This document shows, piece by piece, positions 1 to 11,388 of a stretch of 64,000 nt of DNA. The notes beneath the pieces were generated by a model. The model was not told the origin of the DNA. It worked only from the letters and a program-made list of their open reading frames with translations, and did no database searches. A program made the position numbers and the translations under genes. Source of the DNA: Coriaria nepalensis (Eukaryota; Streptophyta; Magnoliopsida; Cucurbitales; Coriariaceae); NCBI GenBank assembly GCA_027186245.1, contig CP114492.1, forward strand, positions 10,444,501-10,508,500, read 5' to 3'. How positions within the stretch are numbered: position 1 is the first letter of the stretch; every line of letters begins with the position of its first letter.

Positions 1-901
1 CGCTGGAGAAGTCGATGATCGCTTGCTTGTTTATCAAGCAAGTTTCAAAGCAGTTGACTTTGACAATATAAGTTTTGACTAAAAACTCTTATTAGAGGGG
101 CAACAGCCGTCCTGTGAGATCATCGAAGTATCTGAGACGGCACGATGAGAGAAGAATTGGTCATACTGTTACTGTCTTAACTTATGTAGCAGCCAATGAG
201 AAACAGAGGATATCGTAATATAATTAATAAATTGCATGGGGTTAGACTTTAGAGATGTAATATTCAGAAAGTGGAGGACCTTGACAATTAACTGGTTGAT
301 TATGATTAACAAAATAGGTGGCGTTTTGGGCCAGATAGCTTTCGTTTTCTGGTTCGGGTTTGATGAAGTTGAGTGAGCTAAAGAATCAGTAATTCGGCCC
401 AGTTTCAGTCTATGGTGGGTATGGTGATGGCCCATATTGCAAGTGGTTTCCCATAGCTTCGGCGAAGCCCGTTGTTTGTATATAGACCCAATACAGTCGA
501 CAGTTGTTTACCCGACAATTTGTTAACAGGTTAGTGTTTATAAAACTGATTCCTTTCTCTTTCCAAGATGGTGAGATTCACAGCCATTAAAAAAATGGCA
601 TCAAACAAGTGGATTTCTCTTTCTTTAATCAAGACGTGCAGTCACATACACTGAAATAAGAGAGAAAGAGAGAGAGAGGCAGAGATCCAACAATGGCGAC
701 AAATTGCTTATTAGAGCATCAAGTCATCAACCTTAGTTATGACTAATTAGGCGAGTGGCCAATTGATGCAGTGTTTTACACAAACTTCCACAGCTGTTGG
801 CCTGTTTCCCTCGTAAAGCACTCTTTAAGCTAATTAATTAAGAAAGTAATGTGATTAAGGGTCAGGAGTCAGGACCCTCTGATGTGGACCAGGACCCCTG
901 G

Positions 902-907
902 CACGTG
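902..907 (+). promoter_or_regulatory. G-box core CACGTG, copy 1
   Basis: A CACGTG palindrome lies 266 bp upstream of the exon 1 start codon in copy 1. G-boxes are binding sites for bZIP and bHLH factors. Function here is inferred from the motif only. Confidence 0.4.
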
Positions 908-1167
908 TAAAATGGCAAGTGGGTGTTTCGCGTCGACAGAATTAAAGGTCCTACCTTTTTTGTATATTTGAGGATATTTGAGGTCACAGTCGTCTCCAAC
1001 TATCCTCTGCCGTGTTTCAGATCTAGACACCCAAAAAAACTCTGGTCCTAGATATTTTAATGGTCAAAGCCCAATAAATTTCTTCTTCTTCCGAGTCTGT
1101 CCTATTTTAAGCTTTTACTTGGTCGGAAACAGGGAAGGGGGAGAGGGGGAGAGGGGGAGAGGGAGAG

Positions 1168-1393
1168 ATGGGATTGGGTGATGCCCACGAAAATGGGAGC
1201 GGAGATTCGGGTCTGTCTGATGTTGGATTGGGAAGCAAGAATAAGTACAGGAGGATGGATTCTGATCTAACATATGACTTTGAAGATGATTTGCAGCTCC
1301 GACATCATCAAGATAATCGAAGTAAAAAAACTAGGAAATATGTTTTCGCCTGTGCCGTTTTTGCTTCTCTCAATTCTGTTCTTCTCGGCTACG
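1168..1393 (+). pseudogene. Orphan or alternative first exon of the PLT4-like polyol transporter
   Basis: This is a copy of exon 1 of the transporter at 3110-5295, with the same protein start (MGLGDAHENGSGDSG) and the same GT donor after the codon for Tyr in LLGY. Without splicing, the reading frame runs into the intron and stops at 1485 after about 105 residues. No copy of exon 2 follows before the second promoter at 1943. Exon phase is identical, so a transcript starting here could still splice over copy 2 to the acceptor at 3928 and make the same protein. It is therefore either a dead gene fragment or an alternative first exon. Confidence 0.8.
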
Positions 1394-1431
1394 GTATGCA
1401 CTTTTTCATTTTACTTTTTCTGTCGGTGCTT

Positions 1432-1942
1432 TTTCAAAAGCCCTTTTCTGTAGTTGGTTTGTTATTGCTGTTTCCAGTTACGTAGTTTTTTACTAGTTCA
1501 TGTAGTTCTTTTAGAAATGGACCAGAGCTGCTGAAGGAAGGAGACGGTTTTTATAATCTCTTTCGTGACTGGCGTTTTCCTTTACGAGCTTCGTTTTTAC
1601 AGCTCCACTGCAATGGAAATAACATAATATGAGTATAATAGTTTCTGTACATATATAACTCTTTTATTTTTTACGAAGTTATCTTCTTATTATGATGAAT
1701 TTAGATTTTGCTTTAGCAAGAAGTATGTCTTGTGCAGTGTATGATGAAAATCCTCAAAGTACATTTCTGAGATTGTATGATTACATATAGGCTGTACAGC
1801 AATTACATATGAAAATCAATAAATACAATGAATAAGGAAATAGAATAATGATGCATAAGGTAAGACATAATCGTAGAATGATTGTTGGCCGTTGGGAATA
1901 CGAAATTGTAGCAGTTAATCATGTTTCCGTTATACAGTGTTC
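1432..1942. other. Unique spacer between the two duplicated units
   Basis: These 511 bp lie between the end of shared sequence in copy 1 and the start of copy 2. They do not resemble the intron sequence that follows the same point in copy 2 (from 3374). A simple tandem duplication would leave the two copies followed by the same sequence, so this stretch is an insertion, or its counterpart was lost from copy 2, or it marks an assembly join. I see no gene in it. Confidence 0.6.
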
Positions 1943-3373
1943 CGCTGGAGAAGTCGATGATCGCTTGCTTGTTTATCAAGCAAGTTTCAAAGCAGTTGAC
2001 TTTGACAATATAAGTTTTGACTAAAAACTCTTATTAGAGGGGCAACAGCCGTCCTGTGAGATCATCGAAGTATCTGAGACGGCATGATGAGAGAAGAATT
2101 GGTCATACTGTTACTGTCTTAACTTATGTAGCAGCCAATGAGAAACAGAGGATATCGTAATATAATTAATAAATTGCATGGGGTTAGACTTTAGAGATGT
2201 AATATTCAGAAAGTGGAGGACCTTGACAATTAACTGGTTGATTATGATTAACAAAATAGGTGGCGTTTTGGGCCAGATAGCTTTCGTTTTCTGGTTCGGG
2301 TTTGATGAAGTTGAGTGAGCTAAAGAATCAGTAATTCGGCCCAGTTTCAGTCTATGGTGGGTATGGTGATGGCCCATATTGCAAGTGGTTTCCCATAGCT
2401 TCGGCGAAGCCCGTTGTTTGTATATAGACCCAATACAGTCGACAGTTGTTTACCCGACAATTTGTTAACAGGTTAGTGTTTATAAAACTGATTCCTTTCT
2501 CTTTCCAAGATGGTGAGATTCACAGCCATTAAAAAAATGGCATCAAACAAGTGGATTTCTCTTTCTTTAATCAAGACGTGCAGTCACATACACTGAAATA
2601 AGAGAGAAAGAGAGAGAGAGGCAGAGATCCAACAATGGCGACAAATTGCTTATTAGAGCATCAAGTCATCAACCTTAGTTATGACTAATTAGGCGAGTGG
2701 CCAATTGATGCAGTGTTTTACACAAACTTCCACAGCTGTTGGCCTGTTTCCCTCGTAAAGCACTCTTTAAGCTAATTAATTAAGAAAGTAATGTGATTAA
2801 GGGTCAGGAGTCAGGACCCTCTGATGTGGACCAGGACCCCTGGCACGTGTAAAATGGCAAGTGGGTGTTTCGCGTCGACAGAATTAAAGGTCCTACCTTT
2901 TTTGTATATTTGAGGATATTTGAGGTCACAGTCGTCTCCAACTATCCTCTGCCGTGTTTCAGATCTAGACACCCAAAAAAACTCTGGTCCTAGATATTTT
3001 AATGGTCAAAGCCCAATAAATTTCTTCTTCTTCCGAGTCTGTCCTATTTTAAGCTTTTACTTGGTCGGAAACAGGGAAGGGGGAGAGGGGGAGAGGGGGA
3101 GAGGGAGAGATGGGATTGGGTGATGCCCACGAAAATGGGAGCGGAGATTCGGGTCTGTCTGATGTTGGATTGGGAAGCAAGAATAAGTACAGGAGGATGG
3201 ATTCTGATCTAACATATGACTTTGAAGATGATTTGCAGCTCCGACATCATCAAGATAATCGAAGTAAAAAAACTAGGAAATATGTTTTCGCCTGTGCCGT
3301 TTTTGCTTCTCTCAATTCTGTTCTTCTCGGCTACGGTATGCACTTTTTCATTTTACTTTTTCTGTCGGTGCTT
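1943..3373 (+). repeat. Tandem duplicate, copy 2: PLT4 promoter plus first exon
   Basis: This is the second copy of the 1.43-kb unit; identity to copy 1 stops at 3373, 38 bp inside intron 1. It carries the first exon that is colinear with exon 2, so it is the copy expected to drive the intact gene. Confidence 0.95.
2844..2849 (+). promoter_or_regulatory. G-box core CACGTG, copy 2
   Basis: Counterpart of the motif at 902, located 266 bp upstream of the start codon of the intact transporter gene. Motif match only. Confidence 0.4.
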
Positions 3374-5295
3374 CTCATACTATTGACATAAACTGCCTCT
3401 GTTCTAGTTCCTCAACTATCCCATTATGCTTAGTTGATTGTCCTTGAACTATACGAATCCAAACTACCATCCTGTTCCAGATTTCACTTTTTTCTAATCC
3501 CCTGTTTTGTTTCGTACTCTGCCCTTTTTAAATTAATGGTTGCAATAACAGACCTTAATTCTCTTGTATACCTTTTCATTCTGGTGCGTTACAACGTATA
3601 AAAGTTAACTACTTTTTGTAAAATTACTATTTGATTGGTACCAGTATATTGATTAACGCGGTAAGGGGTTGGATTCCTACTTTCGGATTTTATTGGATTT
3701 CATGTTTTAGGGATATATTTGATTCAAACGCATGTTTATATTTATTTCTATAATGACACATAAGGTCTATCAAACATTAAAATCCTTCGAAAAATGTGAA
3801 GGGAAGTTTCATTCTAGAGAAAGCGACGGGCCAAATTCTTTAATTTACATAGATCTATTCATCTTGTACTTTTCAAATCTAAAGGGAAATAAAACTGTGG
3901 CTAAAACCTTTTTGCTTGATTTTTGCAGATGTAGGTGTAATGAGTGGAGCAATTATATTCATTCAAGAAGATCTAAAGATAACCGAGGTTCAAATGGAAG
4001 TACTGGTAGGAATTCTGAGCATTGTTTCACTTCTGGGTAGTTTAGGTGGTGGCCGGACCTCCGATGCTATCGGCCGGAGATGGACAATGGCCGTAGCCGC
4101 CGTTGTCTTTCAAGTCGGTGCAGTTATAATGACAATAGCTCCCTCCTTCCAAGTACTCATGATTGGAAGACTATTTGCCGGGGTCGGAATTGGCTTTGGC
4201 GTCATGATTGCTCCTGTCTACATTGCAGAAATCTCACCTTCTATAGCAAGAGGCTCTCTAACCTCCTTCCCTGAAATCTTCATAAATATTGGCATTCTAC
4301 TAGGATATGTCTCAAACTATGCCTTTTCAGGTCTACCCTCCCACATAAGCTGGCGCATAATGCTAGCCGTTGGAATTCTCCCTTCCGTTTTCATCGGGTT
4401 TGCACTTTTCATTATACCCGAATCGCCTAGGTGGTTAGCTATGCAAAATAGAGTGGAAGAAGCAAGATCTGTTTTGTTAAAAACAAATGAGAACGAAAAA
4501 GAAGTGGAAGAGAGACTTGCGGAAATACTATTAGCTGCTGGAAAATCATCAAATTCCGACAAGTACGAAGAAAAAGCTGTTTGGCATGAGCTGTTGAAGC
4601 CTACTCCGGCCGTTCGACGGATGCTAATCACTGGATGTGGAATCCAATGCTTCCAACAGATTACGGGAATAGATGCTACTGTTTATTACAGTCCTGAAAT
4701 TTTCAAAGATGCTGGAATTCATGACAAATCTAAGCTTTTAGCCGCAACTGTTGCTGTTGGTGTTTCAAAGACTGTCTTTATATTGGTTGCTATTTTTCTT
4801 GTCGATAAGCTTGGACGAAAGCCGTTGCTTTATGTAAGCACGGTGGGAATGACAGTATGTTTGTTAAGTTTGAGCTTGACATTAACTTTCATGGGAAGAG
4901 AGCAGGTTGGTATTGCCTTGGTGATTCTTTCGGTTTGTGGAAATGTCGCATTCTTTTCGATTGGGATGGGCCCGATATGTTGGGTTGTGACTTCTGAGAT
5001 ATATCCCTTAAGGTTGCGTGCTCAGGCATCCGCTTTAGGGGCAGTTGGTAATAGGGTTTGTAGTGGTCTGGTTGCCATGTCGTTCCTTTCGGTTTCAAGG
5101 GCGATAACTGTGGGCGGGACATTCTTTATTTTCTCTCTGATTTCTGCGCTTTCTGTTGTGTTTGCTTACAAGCTTATTCCGGAAACTAAGGGGAAGTCAT
5201 TGGAGCAAATTGAGATGTTGTTTCAGAGTGAAGATGGATGGAGAGGAAGTGAAGTGCAGCTTGGAGATGCCGAGCTTCTTGTGCAGAAAGAGTAG
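3110..5295 (+). CDS. PLT4: Polyol/monosaccharide-proton symporter, probable polyol transporter 4-like
   Basis: Two exons, 3110-3335 and 3929-5295, joined in phase 1 (Tyr-G|AT), give 530 aa. The intron has GT at 3336 and AG at 3927-3928. The protein is a major facilitator superfamily sugar porter with about 12 membrane segments. Visible motifs are GRRW after TM2 (GGRTSDAIGRRWTM), PESPRW before the central loop, QQITGIDATVYYSPEIF, GRKPLL, and a C-terminal PETKGKSLEQIE. This subfamily carries linear polyols and monosaccharides with protons, usually at the plasma membrane; substrate is not readable here. The hydrophilic N-terminus (GLGD..NKYRRMDSDL) is the mark by which I recall Arabidopsis PLT4 (At2g20780), close to its usual length. 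The promoter and exon 1 are duplicated upstream. Confidence 0.93.
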
Positions 5296-5848
5296 TTTTG
5301 CATGAAAGACTTCCATCATTCCATGTTTTTGTTAGTTTTGGAAGCTAAGAGGAATTTGAAAGGCCAAGTCAGTGATTCATGTTTCCAGTATTTGTACAAT
5401 TGAAAAAGAAAAAACAATCAACCATTTTGTTTAATACACGATTGATTTGCGATGATATGATTATATACTACTGTATTAGTTTCAGTTCGTCTTAAGAATT
5501 CGGTTCAACTTAAGAATAATTACACAATTTCTTCATCCTTACCTCTGTATCTGTTAATGGTTCTTATACAGATATCATATTCAATCGTGTAACACAAGTA
5601 ATTATAGGTGTTCCTATTTAGGCGGAAGATCATCAAATTGGTGTTTAATTTGACTTCTTTTTGAAGTACAGCTGTGCCGTTTCATTCTTTTAGGACCAAC
5701 CACCACTGGTCGACAAACAAATCGCCATCTGCAGATATTGAAAGATTCCTGGACGACTATAGACAGAAAAGAAACAATACATAAACCTGAACCCTTTGGC
5801 ATTTCCGCCTCATCCCATCATCCTCTCTCTTTTGAAAATCTTAAGGCA
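5296..5848. other. Intergenic: transporter 3' region and epoxide hydrolase 1 promoter
   Basis: No ORF with recognisable protein similarity. The first part should be the 3' UTR of the transporter and the last part the promoter and leader of the first epoxide hydrolase unit. Confidence 0.5.
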
Positions 5849-7187
5849 ATGGAGAAAATCCAGCACAGTCACATTCAGGTCAACGGACTCAACCTTCACG
5901 TTGCCGAAATTGGAAACGGTAACTAAGATCCAATACTTCTCTTCATATTCTCATATATATAATAAAAACGACTGGAAATGGCCAGATCTGATATATATAA
6001 CTAAGATCCAATACTTATCTTCATATTCTCATACAGACAATCTAATCAATCTTAACTATGTCCATTCACGGTGATGATCAGGTCCGACAACCGTAGTTTT
6101 ATTACATGGATTCCCAGAAATATGGTACACCTGGAGGCACCAGCTGATTGCTTTAGCCGACTCCGGTTACCGAGCAATCGCCTTTGACTTTAGGGGCTAT
6201 GGACTCTCCGACCAGCCTTCAAACCTCGAGAAAGCTTCCTTCAACGATCTTATAGACGATACTGTCGGTCTCTTTGACTCTTTGAACATCACCAAGGTCC
6301 ATAACCTCATTTCATCACTAAATTTCTATGACCATGCGTAAGGTATTTTCATTCGACTCTTACTAATGTTTGTACATTTTTAGGCTTTTATAATTGGGAA
6401 GGATTCTGGAGCTTTTCCGGCTTATCTAGTAGCTGTAGTCCACCCTGAAAGAGTGCTAGGTGTTGTAGCACTCGGCGTTCCCTTCATGCTACCTGGTCCC
6501 TCTGCTATCAGAAATGATCTTCTTCCTAAAGGCTTTTACATTGCAAGATGGCAGGTAACTATGTGAAATAATCGAATATTGAGATGGCAGGTAACTGAGT
6601 GGTTCATTGATTTTGCAGGAACAAGGGCGAGCTGAGGCGGACTTTGCGCGGTTTGATGTGAAGTCAGTGATAAGAAACATTTACACTCTATTCTCTAGCA
6701 GTGAGATTCCAATTGCTGGTGATGATCAGGAAATCATGGATTTGTTTGATCCATCAGCTCCCCTACCACCTTGGTTCTCTGAGGATGATCTTGAAACCTA
6801 TGCTTCCTTGTATGAAAAATCCGGGTTCAGTTACCCACTGCAGGTTCCTTACAGGTAATTTTAATACTAAATAACTATGGGTAACCGAATACATTCCCAC
6901 TAGAATGTTTACTTAATTTTCTTGGAGTTTGTTTTAGGTCCATAGGTAAGGATTGTGGAATAAGTGATCCAAAAGTGGTAGCACCAACATTGCTGATTAT
7001 GGGCGAGAAAGATTATGTGCTGAAGTTTCCTGGAATGGAGGAGTATATAAAGAGTGGAGCTATGAAGCAATTTGTGCCTGATTTGGAGATCGTTTACATG
7101 CCGGAAGGGTGTCATTTCGTGCACGAACAATCTCCAGAGCAAGTGAATGAATATATCATTGCGTTCCTCAACAAGCATAGTGCTTGA
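5849..7187 (+). CDS. Soluble epoxide hydrolase, unit 1 (intact)
   Basis: Five exons, 5849-5918, 6082-6296, 6384-6554, 6619-6854 and 6938-7187, all with GT-AG introns and matching phases, encode 313 aa. This is the alpha/beta-hydrolase fold of plant soluble epoxide hydrolases, which open epoxides of fatty acids and other lipids to diols. It shows the oxyanion motif HGFP (32-35), the nucleophile in GKDSG (Asp102), a helical cap region, charge-relay Asp256 in GEKDY and catalytic His290 in GCHF. The GxDxG position usually reads HDWG in many relatives; here it is KDSG. No signal peptide is seen, so it is probably cytosolic or peroxisomal. It is the first of four tandem units sharing exon lengths of 70/215/171-174/236/250. 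Confidence 0.93.
5919..6034 (+). repeat. Direct repeat in intron 1 of epoxide hydrolase 1
   Basis: About 36 bp starting AACTAAGATCCAATACTT occur at 5921 and again at 5999 (78 bp apart) with one clear mismatch. The first copy begins inside the splice donor (GTAACTAAG); the second has AT in place of the donor GT, so it should not be a second donor. Confidence 0.85.
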
Positions 7188-7597
7188 TTAGAGGAAATGT
7201 TTGTTGTTTGTAAGTGAGAAGTGACAAGAGAGAAGCCTTTGTTGAAATGAATAAGTTGTTACCTTATATGTAACCATGATTGGCTGCTACAAACTTGTCT
7301 CTTCTTGTTTCGACTACTCTGTTCATCAATCTAAGACTCTGTTTTTTACTTCTTCACATGGCTCTAGATTTTCTATAACCTCAACTGGTTGTTAATCTAT
7401 AAAAAGGATGCACGAAAGGAATTTTCTTTTTTCTTCTTCGCCTTTTTCGATTTTTGTTTTTGTTGTTACTATCATTATTATAATAAAATTCCTCAACTCA
7501 CACTCTCTCCCATTATTCTGTCCTAATATAATCGTAGCTGCTCCCCTTGCCTTATTGCTTACATCTGCTCCCATCTCTCTCTCTAAGCTCTTCCGCA
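7188..7597. other. 3' flank of unit 1 and promoter of unit 2
   Basis: About 7210-7370 is almost identical to about 10780-10930, the 3' flank of the other intact unit, including the 3' UTR and some downstream sequence. A T-rich tract follows before the start of unit 2. Confidence 0.7.
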
Positions 7598-8904
7598 ATG
7601 GAGAAAATCCAGCACAATTATGTTGAAGTAAGAGGACTGAAGCTTCACGCAGCTGAGATTGGAAACGGTACGTTCCAATACTTTCTCTAGATCTTTCCTT
7701 TCTAATGTGCTTTCTCTTCTTTATTCATTGTGATTTAATAATCTTATTAATGTCCGTTTATTATGTCCACTGTAGTATTCTTACATGGATTCCCAGAAAT
7801 TTGGTACACATGCAGGCACCAGATGTTCGGTTTAGCCAATGCTGGTTACCGAGCAATCGCCTTCGACTTCAGGGGCTATGGACTCTCCGACCAGCCACCA
7901 GAGATTGAGAAAGTCAACTTCAACGATCTTATCGATGAGACCATCATCCTCTTGGATGCTCTGGAGATTCCTAAGGTTCCGAACTAGTTATCTTGTAACC
8001 TATAATTTCTTCTAAACTATTTTTTATTATACAGTACTATCAAAATGCATATATCTAATAAGATATAAGATATTTGCTTAGGCTTTTCTAATTGGGAAAG
8101 ATTTTGGAGCAATACCGGCATATCTAGTAGCCGTTGTTCGTCCTGAAAGGGTGTCAAGGGTTGTAACGCTTGGCGTCCCGTTCACCCCGCCAGGTCCCAG
8201 AATTGTAAAAGATGAGCATCTTCCTAATGGCTTTTACAATACAAGGTGGCAGGTAAAACTAAACTATTAATTTAACCAAATTAATATCAGAAATGGCAAA
8301 ACATTGCAAGTTTTTATAAATTTGCAGGAACCAGGGCGAGCTGAAAGTTTGGACGGTTCGACGTGACGTCAGTGATAAGGAACATTTACATTCTCTTCTC
8401 CGGCACTGAGATCCCAATAGCTGGAGACGATCAGGAAATCAAGGACTTATATGATCCATCAATCCGTTACTGCCGTGGTTTTCCGAGGACGATCTTGATG
8501 TGTATGCTTCATTGTACTAAAAATCCGGATTCAATTTTCCACTCCAAGTCCCATAATACAGGTAACAATACATATCAAACAGACAGACAGACTTACTAAT
8601 GAACTGTAAGAGGAGATCTTTTGACATGTGAGGCTTGTTTGAATGAATGGTGTAGGAGTCAAACACAGGATTGTGGGATAACTAATCTAAAGTGGCAGCA
8701 CCAGCTTTGTTGATAGAGCGTGAGCAGGACTATGTGATAAAGATGGCTGGAATGGAAGAGTTCATAAGGAGTGGAGCTATGAAACAGTTTGTGCCCGATT
8801 TGGAGATCATATACATGCCGGACGGAAATCATTTCATCAACGAACAATTTCCCGAGCAAGTTAACGAACATATCATCAGGTTCCTCGACAAGCATAGCGC
8901 TTGA
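7598..8904 (+). pseudogene. Soluble epoxide hydrolase, unit 2 (pseudogene)
   Basis: The five-exon structure is traceable: 7598-7667, about 7776-7975, 8082-8252, 8328-8561 and 8656-8904. The normal acceptor of exon 2 is gone; a downstream AG at 7774-7775 would keep frame but drop five residues before FLHGFP. In exon 4, four bases are missing after GRAE, so translation meets TGA about ten codons into the exon. Another base is missing in DPSI-PLLPW, and the codon after SLY is TAA in the ancestral frame. Exon 5 lacks one base before VAAPAL. Exon 3 still carries the GKDFG nucleophile motif, and the C-terminal His region (GNHF) survives. With several independent lesions this copy cannot encode a full hydrolase. 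Confidence 0.92.
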
Positions 8905-9464
8905 TCGGAGCAAGGATTTGTAATTTTCCAGAGAGCGTTACAAGGCGGTCCAAATCAGTTGAATAAATTTACATTCCGGTTAAAAGTTGAGCACGTGAAT
9001 CATGTGGTTGATGAATCTCTGCCTTTCTAGCTTTTTCGTATTATTCTAACATTACACGTATTTCATGTGTTTAGTAATTTTTAGTGATAGCACTTTGGAT
9101 TCTTGCAACTCATGAGTGAAACAATGCTTTCATCCAAAATGTAATAATAACATACAATCCACTCGATAAATAAAATCGTATCATATATATATACTTATAC
9201 TAAATCTAAGTCGTAAAATTTCATTTATTAATAACGGATTAAGTCGTAGACTTTGTATTAGTATGGTTGTCATTTAGCTTAAATTAGGCCGCCCAATGGC
9301 TCGTTAGTGTTTAAATCCGTTCATTATCTTCCACTGTTGAGTGGGTAAGAAAGTAATTTCCTCCGCAGTATAGTAGATAATGTAGTGGTCGCTTTTTAGC
9401 ATTTCCTCTAACTCTTGTCTCAGCTTCTGTCTCTGTATAATCTCTGTCTATGAACACAAAATCA
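8905..9464. other. Intergenic between epoxide hydrolase units 2 and 3
   Basis: AT-rich spacer with a (TA)n patch near 9186-9195 and no coding potential that I can recognise. Its last part should be the promoter of unit 3. Confidence 0.5.
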
Positions 9465-10777
9465 ATGGAGAAGATCCAGCATAGTCATGTTCAAGTAGGA
9501 GGGTTGAAGCTTCACGTAGCCCAGATTGGGAGCGGTGAGATCCTATTGATACACTAAGTTCATACTCGTTCTACTTTTTCCCCTTTTTATTACTACTACC
9601 TTGTTGAATCCAATTATTGAGCTCTGTCAATGATGGTCAGGTCCAAAAACGGTGCTTTTCTTACATGGATTCCCAGAGATATGGTACACGTGGAGGCACC
9701 AGATGATTGCTGTAGCCGACGCCGGCTACAGAGCCATCGCTTTTGATTTTGCAGGCTATGGACTCTCCGACCAGCCACCGGAGCCTGAGAAAGCTTCCTT
9801 TACCAATCTTTACGATAATATCGTCGGCCTCTTGGATGCACTAAACATCTCCAAGGTACCTTTCTTTATGCAAAGTAACCGAAAAAAAAAGGAGAAAGAA
9901 TTTTATTGATCAAAACATATTAAATATATATCTGTTTAGGCATTTCTTGTTGGGCAAGATTTTGGAGCGGTACCGGGATATATGGTGGCCGTTCTTCACC
10001 CCGAACTAGTGTTGGGTATCGTAGCGCTAGGCGTTCCCTTCTTCGTCCCGGGTGAGGCTCCTGTTAAAGATCATGATACTCTCCCTAAAGGCTTTTACAT
10101 GACAAGGTTTAAGGTAATAACATTAATGTATCTTCTTATTAATCTATATTTGTATTATAAATTGTCTGGAAATGGTGAATTACAAAATGTTCCGATTGCA
10201 GGAACCAGGGCGAGCAGAAGCGGACTTTGCACGGTTTGATGCGAAGTCTGTGGTAAGGAACATTTACATTCTCTTCTCTAGAAATGAGATTCCAGTTGCT
10301 GGTGATGATCAGGAAATCATGGACTTGCTTGACCCATCAATTCCATTACCACCGTGGTTCTCCGAGGATGATCTCGAAACCTACACTTCCTCATATGAAA
10401 AATCTGGATTCAATTTCTCATTGCAGGTTCCTTACAGGTAAAATTTCAATACCACATAACTACGACTACTTGAATGTATGCGGTATTCCCACTAGAGTGT
10501 TTGTTCATCTTTTTGGAATTGTTTCAGGTCCTTAGATAAGGACTGTGGATTACGTGATCCAAAGGTAAGAGCACCTGTATTGCTTATTGAAGGCGAGAAA
10601 GATTACGTGCTGAAGTTTCCCGGAATGGAGGAGTACATAAGGACTGGAGCTGTGAAGCAATTTGTGCCAGATTTGGAGATCATTTACATTCCAGAAGGGT
10701 GTCATTTTGTGAGCGAACAATTTCCAGAGCAAGTGAATGAACACATCATTGCGTTCCTCAACAAGCACAGTGCTTGA
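9465..10777 (+). CDS. Soluble epoxide hydrolase, unit 3 (intact)
   Basis: Exons 9465-9534, 9641-9855, 9940-10113, 10202-10437 and 10528-10777 give 314 aa with all phases conserved. The oxyanion HGFP, nucleophile Asp102 in GQDFG, relay Asp257 in GEKDY and His291 in GCHF are all present. Exon 3 is one codon longer than in unit 1. An in-frame upstream ATG at 9450 would add MNTKS; I chose 9465 because the other units begin MEKI at this point. The role is hydration of lipid or other epoxides to diols. The 3' half and 3' flank are closest to unit 1, which suggests recent duplication or gene conversion between them. Confidence 0.92.
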
Positions 10778-11104
10778 TTATAAGTGAGAAGTGACAAGAG
10801 AGAAGCCTTTGTTGAAATGATTAAGTTGTTACCTTATATGTAACCATGATTGGCTGCCACAAACTTGTCTCTTCTTGTTTCGACTACTCTGTTCATCAAT
10901 CTAAGACTCTGTTGTTACTTCTCTACGTGGCTAATAATGGAAAAGAGTATTTTTGTAAAGAGAGAAACAGAATATCATTTTATCGTGATGATTATCCGAC
11001 AGATAATTATTAAATGTAGGAATCTCTGCACGACACTCTCTAAGACTCTTAACATCCTTCTCTCTCTAATCACTGGCCCTCACTCAGCTTCTAGTTTGTA
11101 GAAG
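10778..11104. other. 3' flank of unit 3 and remains of the unit 4 promoter
   Basis: The first 150 bp match the 3' flank of unit 1 almost base for base. The remainder leads into the broken unit 4 and has no gene. Confidence 0.6.
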
Positions 11105-11388
11105 ATGGAGAAAATCAAGCAGTCATGTTGAAGTATGTGGGCTGAAAATTCACGTAGTTGAGATTGGGAGCGGTAGGATCTGATTACACTTCACATCTTC
11201 ATCTTCATCACCTTCCTTTTTTGTACTAATTTGTTTAATCATGCACGCCATCGAATCAACCTAGCTTCTTAACGTTCATGAAACGATGTGATCAGGTCTA
11301 AAATCAGTACTTTTATTACATGGATTCCCAGAAATATGGTACACTTGGCAGCACCAGATGGTCGCTTTAGCCAACGCCGGTTACCGAG

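Larger units (their letters stand above)
1..1431 (+). repeat. Tandem duplicate, copy 1: PLT4 promoter plus first exon
   Basis: Bases 1-1431 recur at 1943-3373 with a constant offset of 1942. The only difference I noticed is C at 143 against T at 2085; I compared the copies by eye, so others may exist. The unit holds the upstream region, a GA-rich leader (about 1136-1167) and a complete first coding exon of the polyol transporter. Its left end is cut by the window edge, so the true unit may be longer. The near-identity of non-coding DNA means either a very recent duplication or a haplotype duplicated in the assembly. Confidence 0.95.

Noticed and set aside
169..435. 88-aa minus-strand ORF (also at 2111-2377)
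   Set aside because: It lies in the duplicated promoter and is identical in both copies only because the DNA is duplicated. Its composition and lack of similarity give no support for a protein.
978..1181. 67-aa ORF overlapping the start of the transporter exon (also at 2920-3123)
   Set aside because: It reads through the GA-rich leader and overlaps the true start in another frame. It could act as an upstream ORF, but there is no direct evidence.
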